Counted from the stretch's first letter, positions 37,995 to 47,042 are shown. The stretch: 64,000 nt of DNA from an uncultured Coriobacteriaceae bacterium (GCA_944322175.1 CALUOB010000001.1:62001-126000), one strand, 5' to 3'. Made by a program: numbers and translations. Notes: generated from the sequence alone by a model not told the origin.

Positions 37995-38067
37995 CACGAG
38001 CGGCCGCCGCGCGCAAAGCGGCTCATGGGGCGCGCGATTTGCCTGCCAGGTGCCCGTGCCAGGCACC

Positions 38068-38226
38068 AAAGTGTTCAAAAACGCAAGAAATCAGTCGTTT
38101 AGTCCGAGCATCGCTTCAAAACGTATAGACGTAAGCGCGTTCCCGCAGGAAAGAAATATCCCATAATGCGTTCAACTCGTTTTAGGCTCCTTCAAACAAC
38201 TGAAAACTTGCATTTTTGAACACTTT
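38068..38226. repeat. 159-bp palindromic-ended element, copy 1
   Basis: The ends (AAAGTGTTCAAAAA... and its reverse complement) form a ~33-bp imperfect inverted repeat with about five mismatches. A second copy of exactly the same length is at 50757-50915; the two align without gaps and share an internal core (ATAGA..., CGCGTT, CAGGA, AAATAT, AATGC). It looks like a small non-autonomous mobile or regulatory element. Confidence 0.8.
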
Positions 38227-38408
38227 TGCTTTGAAAATCGAACAGTCGCTGAAAATCAGCCCGCTGCGAGGTCCAACGCAGCCGGAATAATGTGCAGTTT
38301 GGCGAGATACAATAAGGCGTACGTACGGTGAGCTACGGGCAAGGGATCGCACGATCCGCATGTGAGGCGAGAGCCGTGCGAGGTCGCTGTAGCAAGAAAG
38401 GGCGAATT

Positions 38409-39236
38409 ATGGCGCAGCAGGTAATCGAGGCAACGCGTGACGTGACGCAGTCGCTGTATACGCCGGGCAGGCTTCATTCGGTCGAGACCATGGGCACGGT
38501 CGACGGCCCCGGCATCCGCTTTGTGATCTTCACGCAGGGCTGCCCCATGCGCTGCGCGTACTGTCATAACCCCGATACCTGGGAGGTCAAGGCAGGCACC
38601 CTCATCTCGGTAGAGCAGCTAGCCGACGAGTTCGAGAGCAAACGCGGCTTCTACAAAAACGGCGGCGTGACCGTTTCTGGCGGCGAGCCGCTTCTGCAGC
38701 CCGACTTCTTGTCGGACCTCTTTACCGTCTTTCACGGCAAGGCACGGCGCGACGCGTCCGGCGAGCGTTTGGAACCCGTGCACACCTGCCTCGACAGCTG
38801 CGGATACGCCTTCGACCCTGCGCATCCCGAGAAGTTCGAGCGCGCGCTTGCCGAGACCGATTTGGTGCTGCTTGACATCAAGCATGCCGACCCCGAGGGC
38901 CACAGGAAGCTCACCGGCCGCAGCCCAGAGCGCATCATCGCCTTCGGCAACGAGCTTGCGCGTCGCGGCGTGAAGGTTGTGATCAGGCACGTAGTCGTGC
39001 CGGGCATCACCGACTCCGAGGAGGAGTGCGAGAAACTCGGGCGCCTCATTGCCCCGTGGAAAAACGTCGTTGGCCTCGAGATGCTGCCCTACCACACCAT
39101 GGGCGTCGTGAAGTACGAGAAGCTCGGGCTTCCGTACCCGCTCGAAGGCGTGCCGCAGATGGATAAGAAGCGTATCCCCGCGTTGCGCGAGGCCGTCATG
39201 CGCGGCATCCGTGAGGGCCGCGGGCTGGCAAGATAA
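38409..39236 (+). CDS. pflA: Pyruvate formate-lyase activating enzyme
   Basis: A 275-residue radical SAM enzyme that abstracts hydrogen from the PFL glycine to create the radical. The SAM/4Fe-4S site is CPMRCAYC (C-x3-C-x2-C), preceded by TVDGPGIRFVIFTQG and followed by HNPDTW and SGGEPLLQP, all standard in PflA. ATG 38409 has GAAAGGG 6 bases upstream. In most bacteria pflA follows pflB closely; here it is separated from the radical-domain gene by 1.16 kb holding array 2 and the 159-bp element, so it probably has its own promoter. Confidence 0.96.
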   Translation: MAQQVIEATRDVTQSLYTPGRLHSVETMGTVDGPGIRFVIFTQGCPMRCAYCHNPDTWEVKAGTLISVEQLADEFESKRGFYKNGGVTVSGGEPLLQPDFLSDLFTVFHGKARRDASGERLEPVHTCLDSCGYAFDPAHPEKFERALAETDLVLLDIKHADPEGHRKLTGRSPERIIAFGNELARRGVKVVIRHVVVPGITDSEEECEKLGRLIAPWKNVVGLEMLPYHTMGVVKYEKLGLPYPLEGVPQMDKKRIPALREAVMRGIREGRGLAR

Positions 39237-39285
39237 ACAGGTGCGACCCCAAGCCTCGCGCTCATAAGTTCAACAGGCAAAAAGA

Positions 39286-39309
39286 GAAGGGAGCCGAAAG
39301 GCTCCCTTC
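39286..39309 (+). terminator. Hairpin terminator after pflA
   Basis: gaagggagcc-gaaa-ggctcccttc, a 10-bp stem with a GNRA-type loop 49 bases after the stop. The T-tail is poor. Confidence 0.65.
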
Positions 39310-39326
39310 CTGCTACTGGGCGTATT

Positions 39327-39460
39327 AAACTCAGTTGATTGCGTTTGCGGGCGAGCTTGCCGCGGTCGGCGAGGACGGGGCTGACGTTTCCGCAGGTCGC
39401 GCAGGCGTCCAGGCGCTCGCTGCTCAAGCAGGCTCAGGCAAAACGCAATCATCGGGGTTT
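39327..39460. repeat. 134-bp palindromic-ended element, family B copy 1
   Basis: Left end aaactcagttgattgcgttt and right end aaaacgcaatcatcggggtt are inverted copies of one another with a few mismatches. The same ends (GATGATTGCG type) bound the 139-bp element at 56262-56400. It fills the space between the pflA terminator and ysxC. Confidence 0.65.
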
Positions 39461-39485
39461 TGTCCCGAGCGCAAGTGCCCGGCGG

Positions 39486-40148
39486 CTATTCTTGGGCCTG
39501 GGCTTCGGCAGCCTCGGCGGCCTCCGCGGCGTCGTCCTCATCGTCCTCGAGGCAGGCGTCGGCAATGCGGGCGCGCAGCTCGTCGATGCCGGTGCCCTTG
39601 GCGCTCGAGGTCGCGATGATCTGGCTTGCGGGAATCCCGAGCTGGCGGGCAATGGCGGCGCGCTGCGAGCGCATCTTGTTCGAGCCGAGCTTGTCGGCCT
39701 TGGTGAGCACCACGATAAAGGGGAAACCCCCTTCTTTGAGAAACTCGACCATCTGCACGTCGAGCTTCTGTGCTTCGTGGCGAATGTCCACGAGCGCGCA
39801 GACCAAGTTGAAGCTGCGTTCCTGGTCAAAGTACCCGCCGATAAGCTCGTCCCAGCGGGCGCGCTCGGCATGACTCACGCGCGCGTAGCCGTAGCCGGGC
39901 AGGTCCACCAGGTGCAGGCCGTCGACGTCGTAGAAGTTGATGGTGGCCGTCTTGCCCGGGCGGCTCGAGACCTTGGCGAGCTGCTTGCGCTCAAAGAGCC
40001 TGTTGAGCAGCGAGGACTTGCCAACGTTGGAGCGCCCGGCAAACGTGACCTCGGGTCGCGTGGAGGGCGGCAGCTGCTTGGCTGTTCCGTAGGCCGCCTC
40101 AAACTTTGCGCTGCGGAAGTTGATGTCGTGCGCGGTATGCTCTGCCAT
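39486..40148 (-). CDS. ysxC: Ribosome biogenesis GTPase YsxC/EngB
   Basis: A 220-residue essential GTPase that assists large-subunit assembly. G1 is GRSNVGKSSLLN, G2/G3 are TATINFY and DLPGYGYA, G4 is TKADK and G5 is SSAKGTG, in the order and spacing of the family. The C-terminus is an acidic/Ala-rich tail (EDDEDDAAEAAEAAEAQAQE) that is longer than usual. The upstream gene mtnN ends 29 bases before its start, so they are co-transcribed. Confidence 0.96.
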   Translation of the reverse strand: MAEHTAHDINFRSAKFEAAYGTAKQLPPSTRPEVTFAGRSNVGKSSLLNRLFERKQLAKVSSRPGKTATINFYDVDGLHLVDLPGYGYARVSHAERARWDELIGGYFDQERSFNLVCALVDIRHEAQKLDVQMVEFLKEGGFPFIVVLTKADKLGSNKMRSQRAAIARQLGIPASQIIATSSAKGTGIDELRARIADACLEDDEDDAAEAAEAAEAQAQE

Positions 40149-40177
40149 GCGGGCTCCTCGTCAGTTGTCTCGCCGTC

Positions 40178-41122
40178 TTAGTTCTTGGCGTGCGCGTCGA
40201 TGCTGCCCAGTATATCCAAAACCAGCGCCGACGCCGAACGGGCGTACTCCTCAATATCAAAGACACGGCTGCTGAACGCGTCGTACGCCTCGTCGCAATT
40301 GTCCGAGATGGCGCGCAACACCAGGCAGTCGACGCCATTCTTGGCGCACACGTGCGCAACCGCCGCACCCTCCATCTCGGCGCAGTCTGCGTGCGTGGCC
40401 TCGAGCACCTGCGCCTTGAGCGGGCCGGTCACGAAGCGGTTACCCGTCGAGATGGTGCCCACCAAAAACTGCTGCTCGCCTTGAGCCGAGGTGACAGCGG
40501 GGGAGGAGGGGGCGCTTCCGTCGGCGCAATTGTTGCTCTTCTCTGCCGGCAGCTCGGTATAGCCGCGGGCGAGAAGCGCCTGCGCCGCAAGGTCGACGAG
40601 CCAGTCCGTGCTGTGGAACTCCTCGAGACCGGGGGCGGACTCGGCGATAAGGGCGGTGTCGGTGTCGACGTAGCGCAGGGTTTGGCCGATCACCACGTCC
40701 TCGATGTGCAGCGCGGGGTTGAGGCTGCCGGCGATGCCCGAGAAGATGACCGTGCGCGCGCCGAGCGCGATGAGCTGCTGTGTGGCGGCCGCCACGTTGA
40801 CCGTGCCCATGCCGGCCACGCAGGCGAGAACCTCGCGATCGCCCAGAGTGCCGTTGATGATCTGGATGCCGCCCGCCTTGGTGGTCCAGGTGTTCTCGAG
40901 CGATTCGGCGATAAGCGCCACCTCTTGGTCGAGCGCGCCGATGATGCCGATGCGGGCCTGGCTGCGGCCGGCACGGCGCGCGGCCTCGAGCGCTGCCTTG
41001 CGCGCCTCGCAGGCGGCTTGCGCCTCGCGAGCGGTGTCAGGCGGGCAGGGGAGCGCGACGGGCATGCCGTCGGCATCGGTTCCCACAAGGGTCCAGGTGA
41101 GTGGCTGCTGGTCGTTGCTCAT
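40178..41122 (-). CDS. mtnN: 5'-methylthioadenosine/S-adenosylhomocysteine nucleosidase
   Basis: A 314-residue protein whose residues ~55-314 match MTA/SAH nucleosidase: IGIIGALDQEVALIAE at the start, VAGMGTVNVAAATQQLIA, FSGIAGSLNP, the substrate motif AEMEGAAVAHVC and the catalytic Asp in RAISDN. It removes by-products of SAM use. A ~55-residue N-terminal extension (TWTLVGTDADGMPVALPCPP...) and a ~35-residue insertion near residue 200 (NNCADGSAPSSPAVTSAQGE) make it larger than the usual 230 residues. TACACT at 41164-41159 on the minus strand may be its -10. Confidence 0.93.
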   Translation of the reverse strand: MSNDQQPLTWTLVGTDADGMPVALPCPPDTAREAQAACEARKAALEAARRAGRSQARIGIIGALDQEVALIAESLENTWTTKAGGIQIINGTLGDREVLACVAGMGTVNVAAATQQLIALGARTVIFSGIAGSLNPALHIEDVVIGQTLRYVDTDTALIAESAPGLEEFHSTDWLVDLAAQALLARGYTELPAEKSNNCADGSAPSSPAVTSAQGEQQFLVGTISTGNRFVTGPLKAQVLEATHADCAEMEGAAVAHVCAKNGVDCLVLRAISDNCDEAYDAFSSRVFDIEEYARSASALVLDILGSIDAHAKN

Positions 41123-41237
41123 GACGTGCTCTCCTTACTCGGGTTGCTGCTTGTGCTAGTGTACCCCGCGCCGCAGCGGCCGTCATGCGTGCGCGCTGTG
41201 GTGAAGCGCGCAGGGGGCAGGGGGCGCTCGGACCCCA

Positions 41238-41246
41238 TGCTAGAAT
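41238..41246 (+). promoter_or_regulatory. Extended -10 element before murT-gatD
   Basis: TGCTAGAAT, an extended -10 with 5 of 6 matches to TATAAT, 158 bases before the start codon. No -35 is obvious. Confidence 0.45.
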
Positions 41247-41403
41247 GGGTCGCGTGCCAACGGCCTTGCTGCTTTTGCGGTAGCGGTCGTGCGTGGGCAA
41301 ACCATATCCGCTGCCTGCGGCATGCGCTCGTCCGTGGCCGGCACACGGTCGCGGCCCTGCTGCCCGGCAGCTTCTGCACCCGAGGACCTGTTCGGAGGTC
41401 GTT

Positions 41404-43725
41404 ATGAGCATGAACCCGAGAAACGCCGTTGCCGTAACCGCCGGCCGCCTCGCCGGTTGGGCGTCGCGCACGTTGCTGCATCGCAGCGGCGGCAACATTC
41501 CCGGCGCTGTGGCGCTGCGACTCTCGCCGCAGATCCTCGCGTCGTTCAGGTCGCTGTTCTCGGACGTGATCGTGGTTACGGGCACCAACGGCAAGACCAC
41601 CACCACCAACCTGCTCGCCGACTGCTTGGCGCAGACGCGCAAGCCGGTCATTACCAACCGCGCCGGCAACAACATGGAGGGAGGCATCACCACTGCCGTT
41701 ATGCAGGGGCGCCGCTCCCTCACCTCCGCGCAGCGCCGCGGCGGAGCCATCGGCTGCTTCGAGTGCGACGAGCTCTACACCGCGCGCGTGCTGCCCAAGC
41801 TGCGCCCCCGCTACCTGGTGCTTCTCAACCTGTTCCGCGACCAGCTCGACCGTTTTGGCGAGATCGACCACACGCAGGACGTCATCGCCAAGGCGCTCGC
41901 CTCCTCGCCCGAGACCACGCTCGTCTTCAACGCCGACGACCCGCTGTGCGCCTCCATCGCGCGCCGCGTGAGCAACCCCACCATCGCCTTCGGCCTCGAC
42001 GAGCCTACGGGCACCGAGTCCGACAAGGTCTCCGACAGCCGCTTCTGCGCGGTGTGCAACGCCCCGCTCGATTACGACTATGTGCAGTACGGCCAGCTCG
42101 GCAAGTATCGCTGCCCCAAGTGCGGCTGGGAGCGCCCCGAGCTCGCGGTGGCGGTGCGCAACATCGTGCTCGGCCCGCGCGGCTACACCTTCCGCATCAA
42201 CGCCGGCTCCCAGGCGGCGGGTCCGGCAGGCGCCGCGGCCTTCCCCGAACCGCTCGCGGTCGGCACGGCGTACCGCGGCCTCTACATGGTCTACAACATC
42301 ACGGCGGCCTTCACGGGCGCGCGCCTGCTCGGCGCCCCGTCCGAGCGCTTCGCCGAGGTTCTCGCCAACTACAAGCCGGCGCGCGGCCGCATGCAGACCT
42401 TCACCGTGGGCGGGCGCCCGGTGCTCGCCAACCTGGCCAAGAACCCCGTGGGCTTTGACCGCATGCTCCAGCTCATCAAGAACTCGTCGGGCCACGCTTG
42501 CGCGTTCTACATCAACGACAACGACGCCGACGGCCACGACATCTCGTGGCTGTGGGACGCCGACTTTGAGTGCCTGGCCGGCATGCCCGACCTGCAGGTC
42601 TTTGCCGGCGGCACCCGCGCCAACGACCTGCAGGTGCGCCTCAAGTACGCCGGCGTGCCGAGCAAGATCGCGCTGACGGTCTCGGAGGCGCTCGACCAGT
42701 GCACGCTGCCCACAGGCGAGATGCTCTACGTGGTGGGCAACTACACCGCCATGCCCGTGCTCTGCGACGAGCTCGAGAAGCTCGACGAAGGCGACGCCGC
42801 CAACATGACGGCAGAGGAGGCCATTGCCGCCGCCGACGCCGCTGCCGAGAAGGACGTTGCCGCGGCGGACAGGGTCGCCGCAGCCCCCGCCGCCGAGGCC
42901 GACGCCGCCGTAAAGCCCGCGGCGGCCTCGCACGAGCCGTGGGCGCTTCTCGCGCCAGGCGAGATCGCTCCCGAGTTCAAGGCGCTCGCCGCTCGCCCGC
43001 TGCGCATCACGCACCTGTACCCCGAGGAGATGAACCTCTACGGCGACACGGGCAACGTGCAGATGCTCTACAAGCGCTGCCTGTGGCGCGGCATTCCGGT
43101 CGAGGTCAACTCGCTCAACCGCGGCGAGCAGGCGGACTTCTCGGGCACCGACATCGCCATGATCGGCGGCGGCGCCGACCGCGACCAGCTGGCCGTTCAA
43201 GGCGAGCTGCTCAAGAACGCCGACGCGCTGCGCGCCTACATCAACGACGGCGGCGTGCTTCTCGCCATCTGCGGCGGCTACCAGCTGCTCGGCCGCCATT
43301 ACTATCTCGGCGACGAGAAGATCGAGGGCGCGGGCGCCGTGGGCCTCGAGACGCGACGTGCCGGCGAGGGCCCCAAGGCGCGCCTGATCGGCAACGTGAG
43401 CGTGCGCTCCGAGATCGTGCGCGACCCGATTTTGGGCTTCGAGAACCACGGCGGCCGCACGTTCCTCGACGAGAACGAGAAACCGCTTGGCGTGAGCCAA
43501 CTTCCCGGCACGGGCAACAACGGCGAGGACGGCTTTGAGGGCCTGGTGCATGACGGCGTGGTGGGCACGTATTTCCACGGCCCGGTGCTGAGCAAGAACC
43601 CCCAGCTCGCCGACTGGCTCATCGAACGCGCGCTGCGCCGCCGCGGCATGGACGTCGCGCTCGCTCCGCTCAACGATGCCGAAGAGGAAGGCGCACGCGC
43701 CGCGTTTGAGAAGCTGCTCAAGTAA
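41404..43725 (+). CDS. murT-gatD: Fused lipid II isoglutaminyl synthase MurT-GatD
   Basis: A 773-residue single protein joining two subunits that are separate in staphylococci and streptococci. The MurT half has the Mur-ligase P-loop GTNGKTT (60-66), the zinc-ribbon cysteines CAVC (215, 218) and CPKC (237, 240) and the C-terminal DUF1727 part. An Ala/Glu-rich linker (~ residues 465-530) leads to a GatD class I glutaminase beginning ITHLYPEEMNLYGDTGN, with nucleophile AICGGY (Cys623) and TYFHGP (His725). The enzyme amidates glutamate of lipid II with ammonia channelled from glutamine. GGAGG precedes ATG 41404 by 5 bases. Confidence 0.93.
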   Translation: MSMNPRNAVAVTAGRLAGWASRTLLHRSGGNIPGAVALRLSPQILASFRSLFSDVIVVTGTNGKTTTTNLLADCLAQTRKPVITNRAGNNMEGGITTAVMQGRRSLTSAQRRGGAIGCFECDELYTARVLPKLRPRYLVLLNLFRDQLDRFGEIDHTQDVIAKALASSPETTLVFNADDPLCASIARRVSNPTIAFGLDEPTGTESDKVSDSRFCAVCNAPLDYDYVQYGQLGKYRCPKCGWERPELAVAVRNIVLGPRGYTFRINAGSQAAGPAGAAAFPEPLAVGTAYRGLYMVYNITAAFTGARLLGAPSERFAEVLANYKPARGRMQTFTVGGRPVLANLAKNPVGFDRMLQLIKNSSGHACAFYINDNDADGHDISWLWDADFECLAGMPDLQVFAGGTRANDLQVRLKYAGVPSKIALTVSEALDQCTLPTGEMLYVVGNYTAMPVLCDELEKLDEGDAANMTAEEAIAAADAAAEKDVAAADRVAAAPAAEADAAVKPAAASHEPWALLAPGEIAPEFKALAARPLRITHLYPEEMNLYGDTGNVQMLYKRCLWRGIPVEVNSLNRGEQADFSGTDIAMIGGGADRDQLAVQGELLKNADALRAYINDGGVLLAICGGYQLLGRHYYLGDEKIEGAGAVGLETRRAGEGPKARLIGNVSVRSEIVRDPILGFENHGGRTFLDENEKPLGVSQLPGTGNNGEDGFEGLVHDGVVGTYFHGPVLSKNPQLADWLIERALRRRGMDVALAPLNDAEEEGARAAFEKLLK

Positions 43726-43767
43726 CGAGTAACGCGCCCGTACGCATTGCAGATCGTTCAGCCAGCA

Positions 43768-43792
43768 GGGCCCGCCTTTTTGAGGCGGGCCC
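43768..43792 (+). terminator. GC hairpin after murT-gatD
   Basis: gggcccgcct/aggcgggccc with a 5-nt loop, 42 bases after the stop, extended by gcag/ctgc arms. There is no T-run. Confidence 0.55.
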
Positions 43793-43812
43793 CGCTGCAT
43801 CGCGGCAGGCTT

Positions 43813-43921
43813 ACGAAAGATTCGTCGCATATACGAAAGTTCATGAACCATCGTTCACGAAAGTCAAGAAACCCCAGGTAACGGTAGATCGGACCGCCGA
43901 AAGTTCATGAACTTTCGGCGG
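43813..43921. repeat. ACGAAAG repeats and a 28-bp perfect palindrome
   Basis: Four related copies of (a/c)cgaaag(t) start near 43813, 43833, 43858 and 43898. The last lies in a perfect 28-bp palindrome (ccgccgaaagttca and its complement, 43894-43921) with tcatga in the centre; the second copy also carries ttcatgaac. The stretch is between converging genes and holds no ORF. Confidence 0.75.
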
Positions 43922-43979
43922 TGTCAAAAGACGCCCGCCCCAGATCTGCCAGAAGACCGGGGCAGGTCAAATGCGGTCT

Positions 43980-44675
43980 CTAGTCCAGCGTGATGTGGAT
44001 GATGCGCTTCTCGGGCAGGTTCGAGACGATAAGGTCGAACGACCTCGACGTTATGTCGGCGTAGTAGGTATCTTCAAAGCCTTGAAAATACGGTCCCGTT
44101 ACCTGGCCGGCAAAGGGGATGTGCGCGGTGTAGCTCGTGTTCGGCGCGATTCTGAACTTGGTGCTGCCGTTGAGCTCCGGGTGGGAAAGCTCGAGTATGA
44201 ATTGGTCCAGCTGGTAGCCAAAGTTGCGTGTCTCGTCTACGGCATGCCAGAGGTATCCGAGGATGCCCGAGGTCTCGTCGGTATTGCCGTCGTTCGTGAA
44301 GGTCATGGTCAGATCGAGCACGCACGGGTTGTCGTCACAGGGCGAGCCGAGGCGCGCCGACGGATCCTTGCCGTAGCGGCTCGCATACTCGTTGGGCGAT
44401 ATCACCTCCGCCGCGTCGACGCGGATCGAGTAGCCCTTCGTTCGCTCGTCAACCGGAGATCCGACGAAGGCGCCCTCCAGGCTGACCGTATCGCCCATGT
44501 GGTAGACAACCTCAGGAATGACAAGCGCGTTGGCGTTGACCTGCGCAATGCGCATGCCAACGGCGCCGGCAAGCGCCGCGCCGGCGCAGAGCGCGCCGGC
44601 AACTACGGCGCGCCGGCTCACGGGCCGGTGCGCGACGGGGCTGTTGTGCCCCCGCTTTGCGTGTTGGCCCCTCAT
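43980..44675 (-). CDS. Exported protein with twin-arginine-like signal, ABC-associated
   Basis: A 231-residue protein, last gene of a five-gene operon. The N-terminus has SRRAVVAGALCAGAALAGAVG, a twin-arginine-like export signal. The mature part is beta-rich with paired Cys (CDDNPCVLDLTMTFTNDGNTDETSG) and resembles the DUF4352/DUF5067-type immunoglobulin-like proteins that follow ABC genes; this is a structural impression only. ATG 44675 overlaps the ATPase stop (ATGA), so expression is coupled to the transporter. Confidence 0.7.
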   Translation of the reverse strand: MRGQHAKRGHNSPVAHRPVSRRAVVAGALCAGAALAGAVGMRIAQVNANALVIPEVVYHMGDTVSLEGAFVGSPVDERTKGYSIRVDAAEVISPNEYASRYGKDPSARLGSPCDDNPCVLDLTMTFTNDGNTDETSGILGYLWHAVDETRNFGYQLDQFILELSHPELNGSTKFRIAPNTSYTAHIPFAGQVTGPYFQGFEDTYYADITSRSFDLIVSNLPEKRIIHITLD

Positions 44676-45316
44676 CGCGGATCCTCCTCCCGCACAACGC
44701 GCCCCGCCTCCATGCAGTACACGTGATCGGCGACCGCGTCGAGCACGGACTTGTCGTGGCACGCCATGAGCACGGCAGCCCCGCGCTCGCGTTCAGCGGC
44801 AACCACGCGCTTGACCATCTCCACGCCCGAGGTGTCCAGAGCGTTGGTCGGTTCGTCCAAGATCACAAGGTCGGGCTTCTCAAACACCGCAGCGGCAATG
44901 CCGAGCCGTTGCTTCATGCCGAGCGAGTACTTCTTGAACTTCTTGCGCTCGTTGGGATCGAGCCCCACCTGGGCGATGGCGCGGCGGATGTCGCGATCGG
45001 TGGCGGTGCCGTTGATCATGCCGATGAGCCGCAGGTTGTCAAAGCCCGTGCGGTTGGCGAGCAGGGCGGGACCTTCGATGAGAGCCCCGGTGCTCAGCGG
45101 GTGGGCAAGGTCCCGACCGAGTACCTTGCGGTCAAACAGGACCTCGCCGGAGGTAGGGCGCACCAGCCCGCAGATGATGCGCATGAGCATGGTCTTGCCC
45201 GATCCGTTGATGCCCCAAAGCCCGGTGACCCTGCCGGCGGGTATCTGCACCGTTACATGGTCGAGTACCGTGGCGTCCTTGAATGCTTTGGTGATGTCGC
45301 GCGCAATGACGTTCAT
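44672..45316 (-). CDS. ABC transporter ATP-binding protein (second cluster)
   Basis: A 214-residue nucleotide-binding subunit: Walker A GINGSGKTML, signature YSLGMKQRLG, Walker B LVILDEPTNALD, switch ACHDKSVLD. It is paralogous to 20513-21181. ATG 45316 has AAGGAG upstream and overlaps the preceding stop (ATGA). Confidence 0.94.
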   Translation of the reverse strand: MNVIARDITKAFKDATVLDHVTVQIPAGRVTGLWGINGSGKTMLMRIICGLVRPTSGEVLFDRKVLGRDLAHPLSTGALIEGPALLANRTGFDNLRLIGMINGTATDRDIRRAIAQVGLDPNERKKFKKYSLGMKQRLGIAAAVFEKPDLVILDEPTNALDTSGVEMVKRVVAAERERGAAVLMACHDKSVLDAVADHVYCMEAGRVVREEDPR

Positions 45317-46170
45317 GCAAACAGCTCCTTTGCGACAAGATCGGTCCTGCGGAAGAAGAAAAGCCCGCCCACAACGGACGCTGGTGCGAGCACGGCGGCT
45401 ACTCCGAGTCCCACGAGGGGACTTACCCCTCCGGGCACGGCGTCTCCGAGTCGGGCGAGCATGAGGTAGTTGCCGAGCAGCGCCGGATGCATGGTGTGCG
45501 CCGAGACCACGAGCAAGGCGGCCATGCAGCCAAACGCAACCGAGGGACGCACGATAAAGGCGAGCGTCATTTGCGCCAGGCAGAGTGCGACGCTCATGCC
45601 GAGCACTCCGGCAAAGAAGGGTAGGCTGCCGATGCCGCCCGGGGGTACGTTTGCCAGTCCTGAGACGGTGGCGAAGGCCCCTTGTGTGAGCCTGAGCGAG
45701 AAGGGCACGCCGTCGAGCACAGTAATAACGGTGGCAGCTGCGACGACGATGGCCCAAAAGGCGATAACCGTCAGCACGATCCACGCGCACTTGGAGAGCC
45801 ACCACGAGGCGCGCGACGTGCGTATGAGCGCATGCTGGCCAAACCCCATGAGGTCGCGGTACGGATAGCCGAGGGTCATGTATGCAGGGAGCAGGAGGCC
45901 CAAAAGCCAGCCTGCGGGTGGTACGAAGATAAGGCCTTGCCTGAACACATAGGGCTCACACCCGCCGACAAAGAGGGCGAGGTGGTCAGCCCAGGTGAGT
46001 GACGCCTTCTCTATACCGAAGAAGTCGCTGCCCGCCACGGCGAGCTCGATTGAGCAGAGCGCGAACAACGCCGTGAGGACGTACCAGCGGGCGCTGGCAG
46101 AGAAGCCGAGCCTGAGATCGATGAGCAGCGTACGCCATGCGGTCCACTTGGTCGTCGTATGCCTGTTCAT
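45313..46170 (-). CDS. ABC transporter permease, second cluster
   Basis: A 285-residue polytopic protein with about six spans (WYVLTALFALCSIELAVAG, WLLGLLLPAYMTLGYPY, IVLTVIAFWAIVVAAATVITVL, VLGMSVALCLAQMTLAFI, AAVLAPASVVGGLFFF). Overlaps both neighbours by 4 bases. It matches the island gene at 19767-20474 in position. Confidence 0.82.
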   Translation of the reverse strand: MNRHTTTKWTAWRTLLIDLRLGFSASARWYVLTALFALCSIELAVAGSDFFGIEKASLTWADHLALFVGGCEPYVFRQGLIFVPPAGWLLGLLLPAYMTLGYPYRDLMGFGQHALIRTSRASWWLSKCAWIVLTVIAFWAIVVAAATVITVLDGVPFSLRLTQGAFATVSGLANVPPGGIGSLPFFAGVLGMSVALCLAQMTLAFIVRPSVAFGCMAALLVVSAHTMHPALLGNYLMLARLGDAVPGGVSPLVGLGVAAVLAPASVVGGLFFFRRTDLVAKELFA

Positions 46171-47042
46171 AAGACGTCGCGCCTCCTCTCGCAAAGGAAT
46201 AGGACAAAGGAGGCTGCAGGCAGGGCAACGAGGAGCGCTGCTGCCGCCAAGGGTTCGGGAGGGTCAGAAAAATGGGTTGCCATCATGCAGTGAATCAGAT
46301 CGGTTGAGAACCCTTGCACATTGGCGAAGACGATGTTGGGCACGAGGTAGACCCAGGCCAGCAATCCCAAGTACGGGACTATGAGCGTTGCCACGCGGTT
46401 GTTGCGGAAGAGCGTCGAGATTGCGAGGCAGAGTACCGCCCAGCATCCGGCAAGGCAAAAATCGAGCAGCGTAAAGAGCGCCACAAACATGAGCGGAGCA
46501 TTGTAGAAGAACCACGAGAAGTACGAGTCGTAGAACATGCCGGTGTAGTTGCACTCATTGTATTGAGGCATGTAGGCCGGTAGAAAGCACGAGACGATGA
46601 TGAAGTTGAGCACAAGGGGCAGGGCAACAACGGTTCCTCCCACCAGAAAGCTTGCCGCCGCTTTTGCCCCGTATGCCTGGGTTCGTGTGCGGCGCAGGAG
46701 AACGTGCGCAAGATAGGAGTCGCGCTCCTGCTGGTACGACCACGAGAAGGGTATGGCTGTGAGCAGTGGTGCCAAGTAGAAGAAAACCGTTGAAGAAAGG
46801 GGAGCGTTGGCGTTAACGGCCATCCAGTTTCCGTAGCTGCTCGCGGTGCTCAGCCCGAGGAACGTGGTTGCATCCAGGCCGTAGTGCTCGCCGTCTGCCG
46901 ACATGGAGCGGTAGAGCGCATCTACCGTGGTAATAGCCTCTGCTGCAGCGACAATGGCAAGAATGCAGCCAATGGCCAGGGCAACGGAAAGCCATCTGTT
47001 CCTGAATGTTTTAGTTAGCTCGTGTGCAAGGATGCCGTTCAT
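46167..47042 (-). CDS. ABC transporter permease, second cluster
   Basis: A 291-residue membrane protein with about six spans. It starts MNGILAHELTKTFRNRW, has a large first extracytoplasmic loop and the segment YGNWMAVNANAPLSSTVFFY comparable with the island permease at 18925. Overlaps both neighbours by 4 bases (ATGA). With the two genes downstream it should form an ABC-2-type transporter. Confidence 0.82.
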   Translation of the reverse strand: MNGILAHELTKTFRNRWLSVALAIGCILAIVAAAEAITTVDALYRSMSADGEHYGLDATTFLGLSTASSYGNWMAVNANAPLSSTVFFYLAPLLTAIPFSWSYQQERDSYLAHVLLRRTRTQAYGAKAAASFLVGGTVVALPLVLNFIIVSCFLPAYMPQYNECNYTGMFYDSYFSWFFYNAPLMFVALFTLLDFCLAGCWAVLCLAISTLFRNNRVATLIVPYLGLLAWVYLVPNIVFANVQGFSTDLIHCMMATHFSDPPEPLAAAALLVALPAASFVLFLCERRRDVL

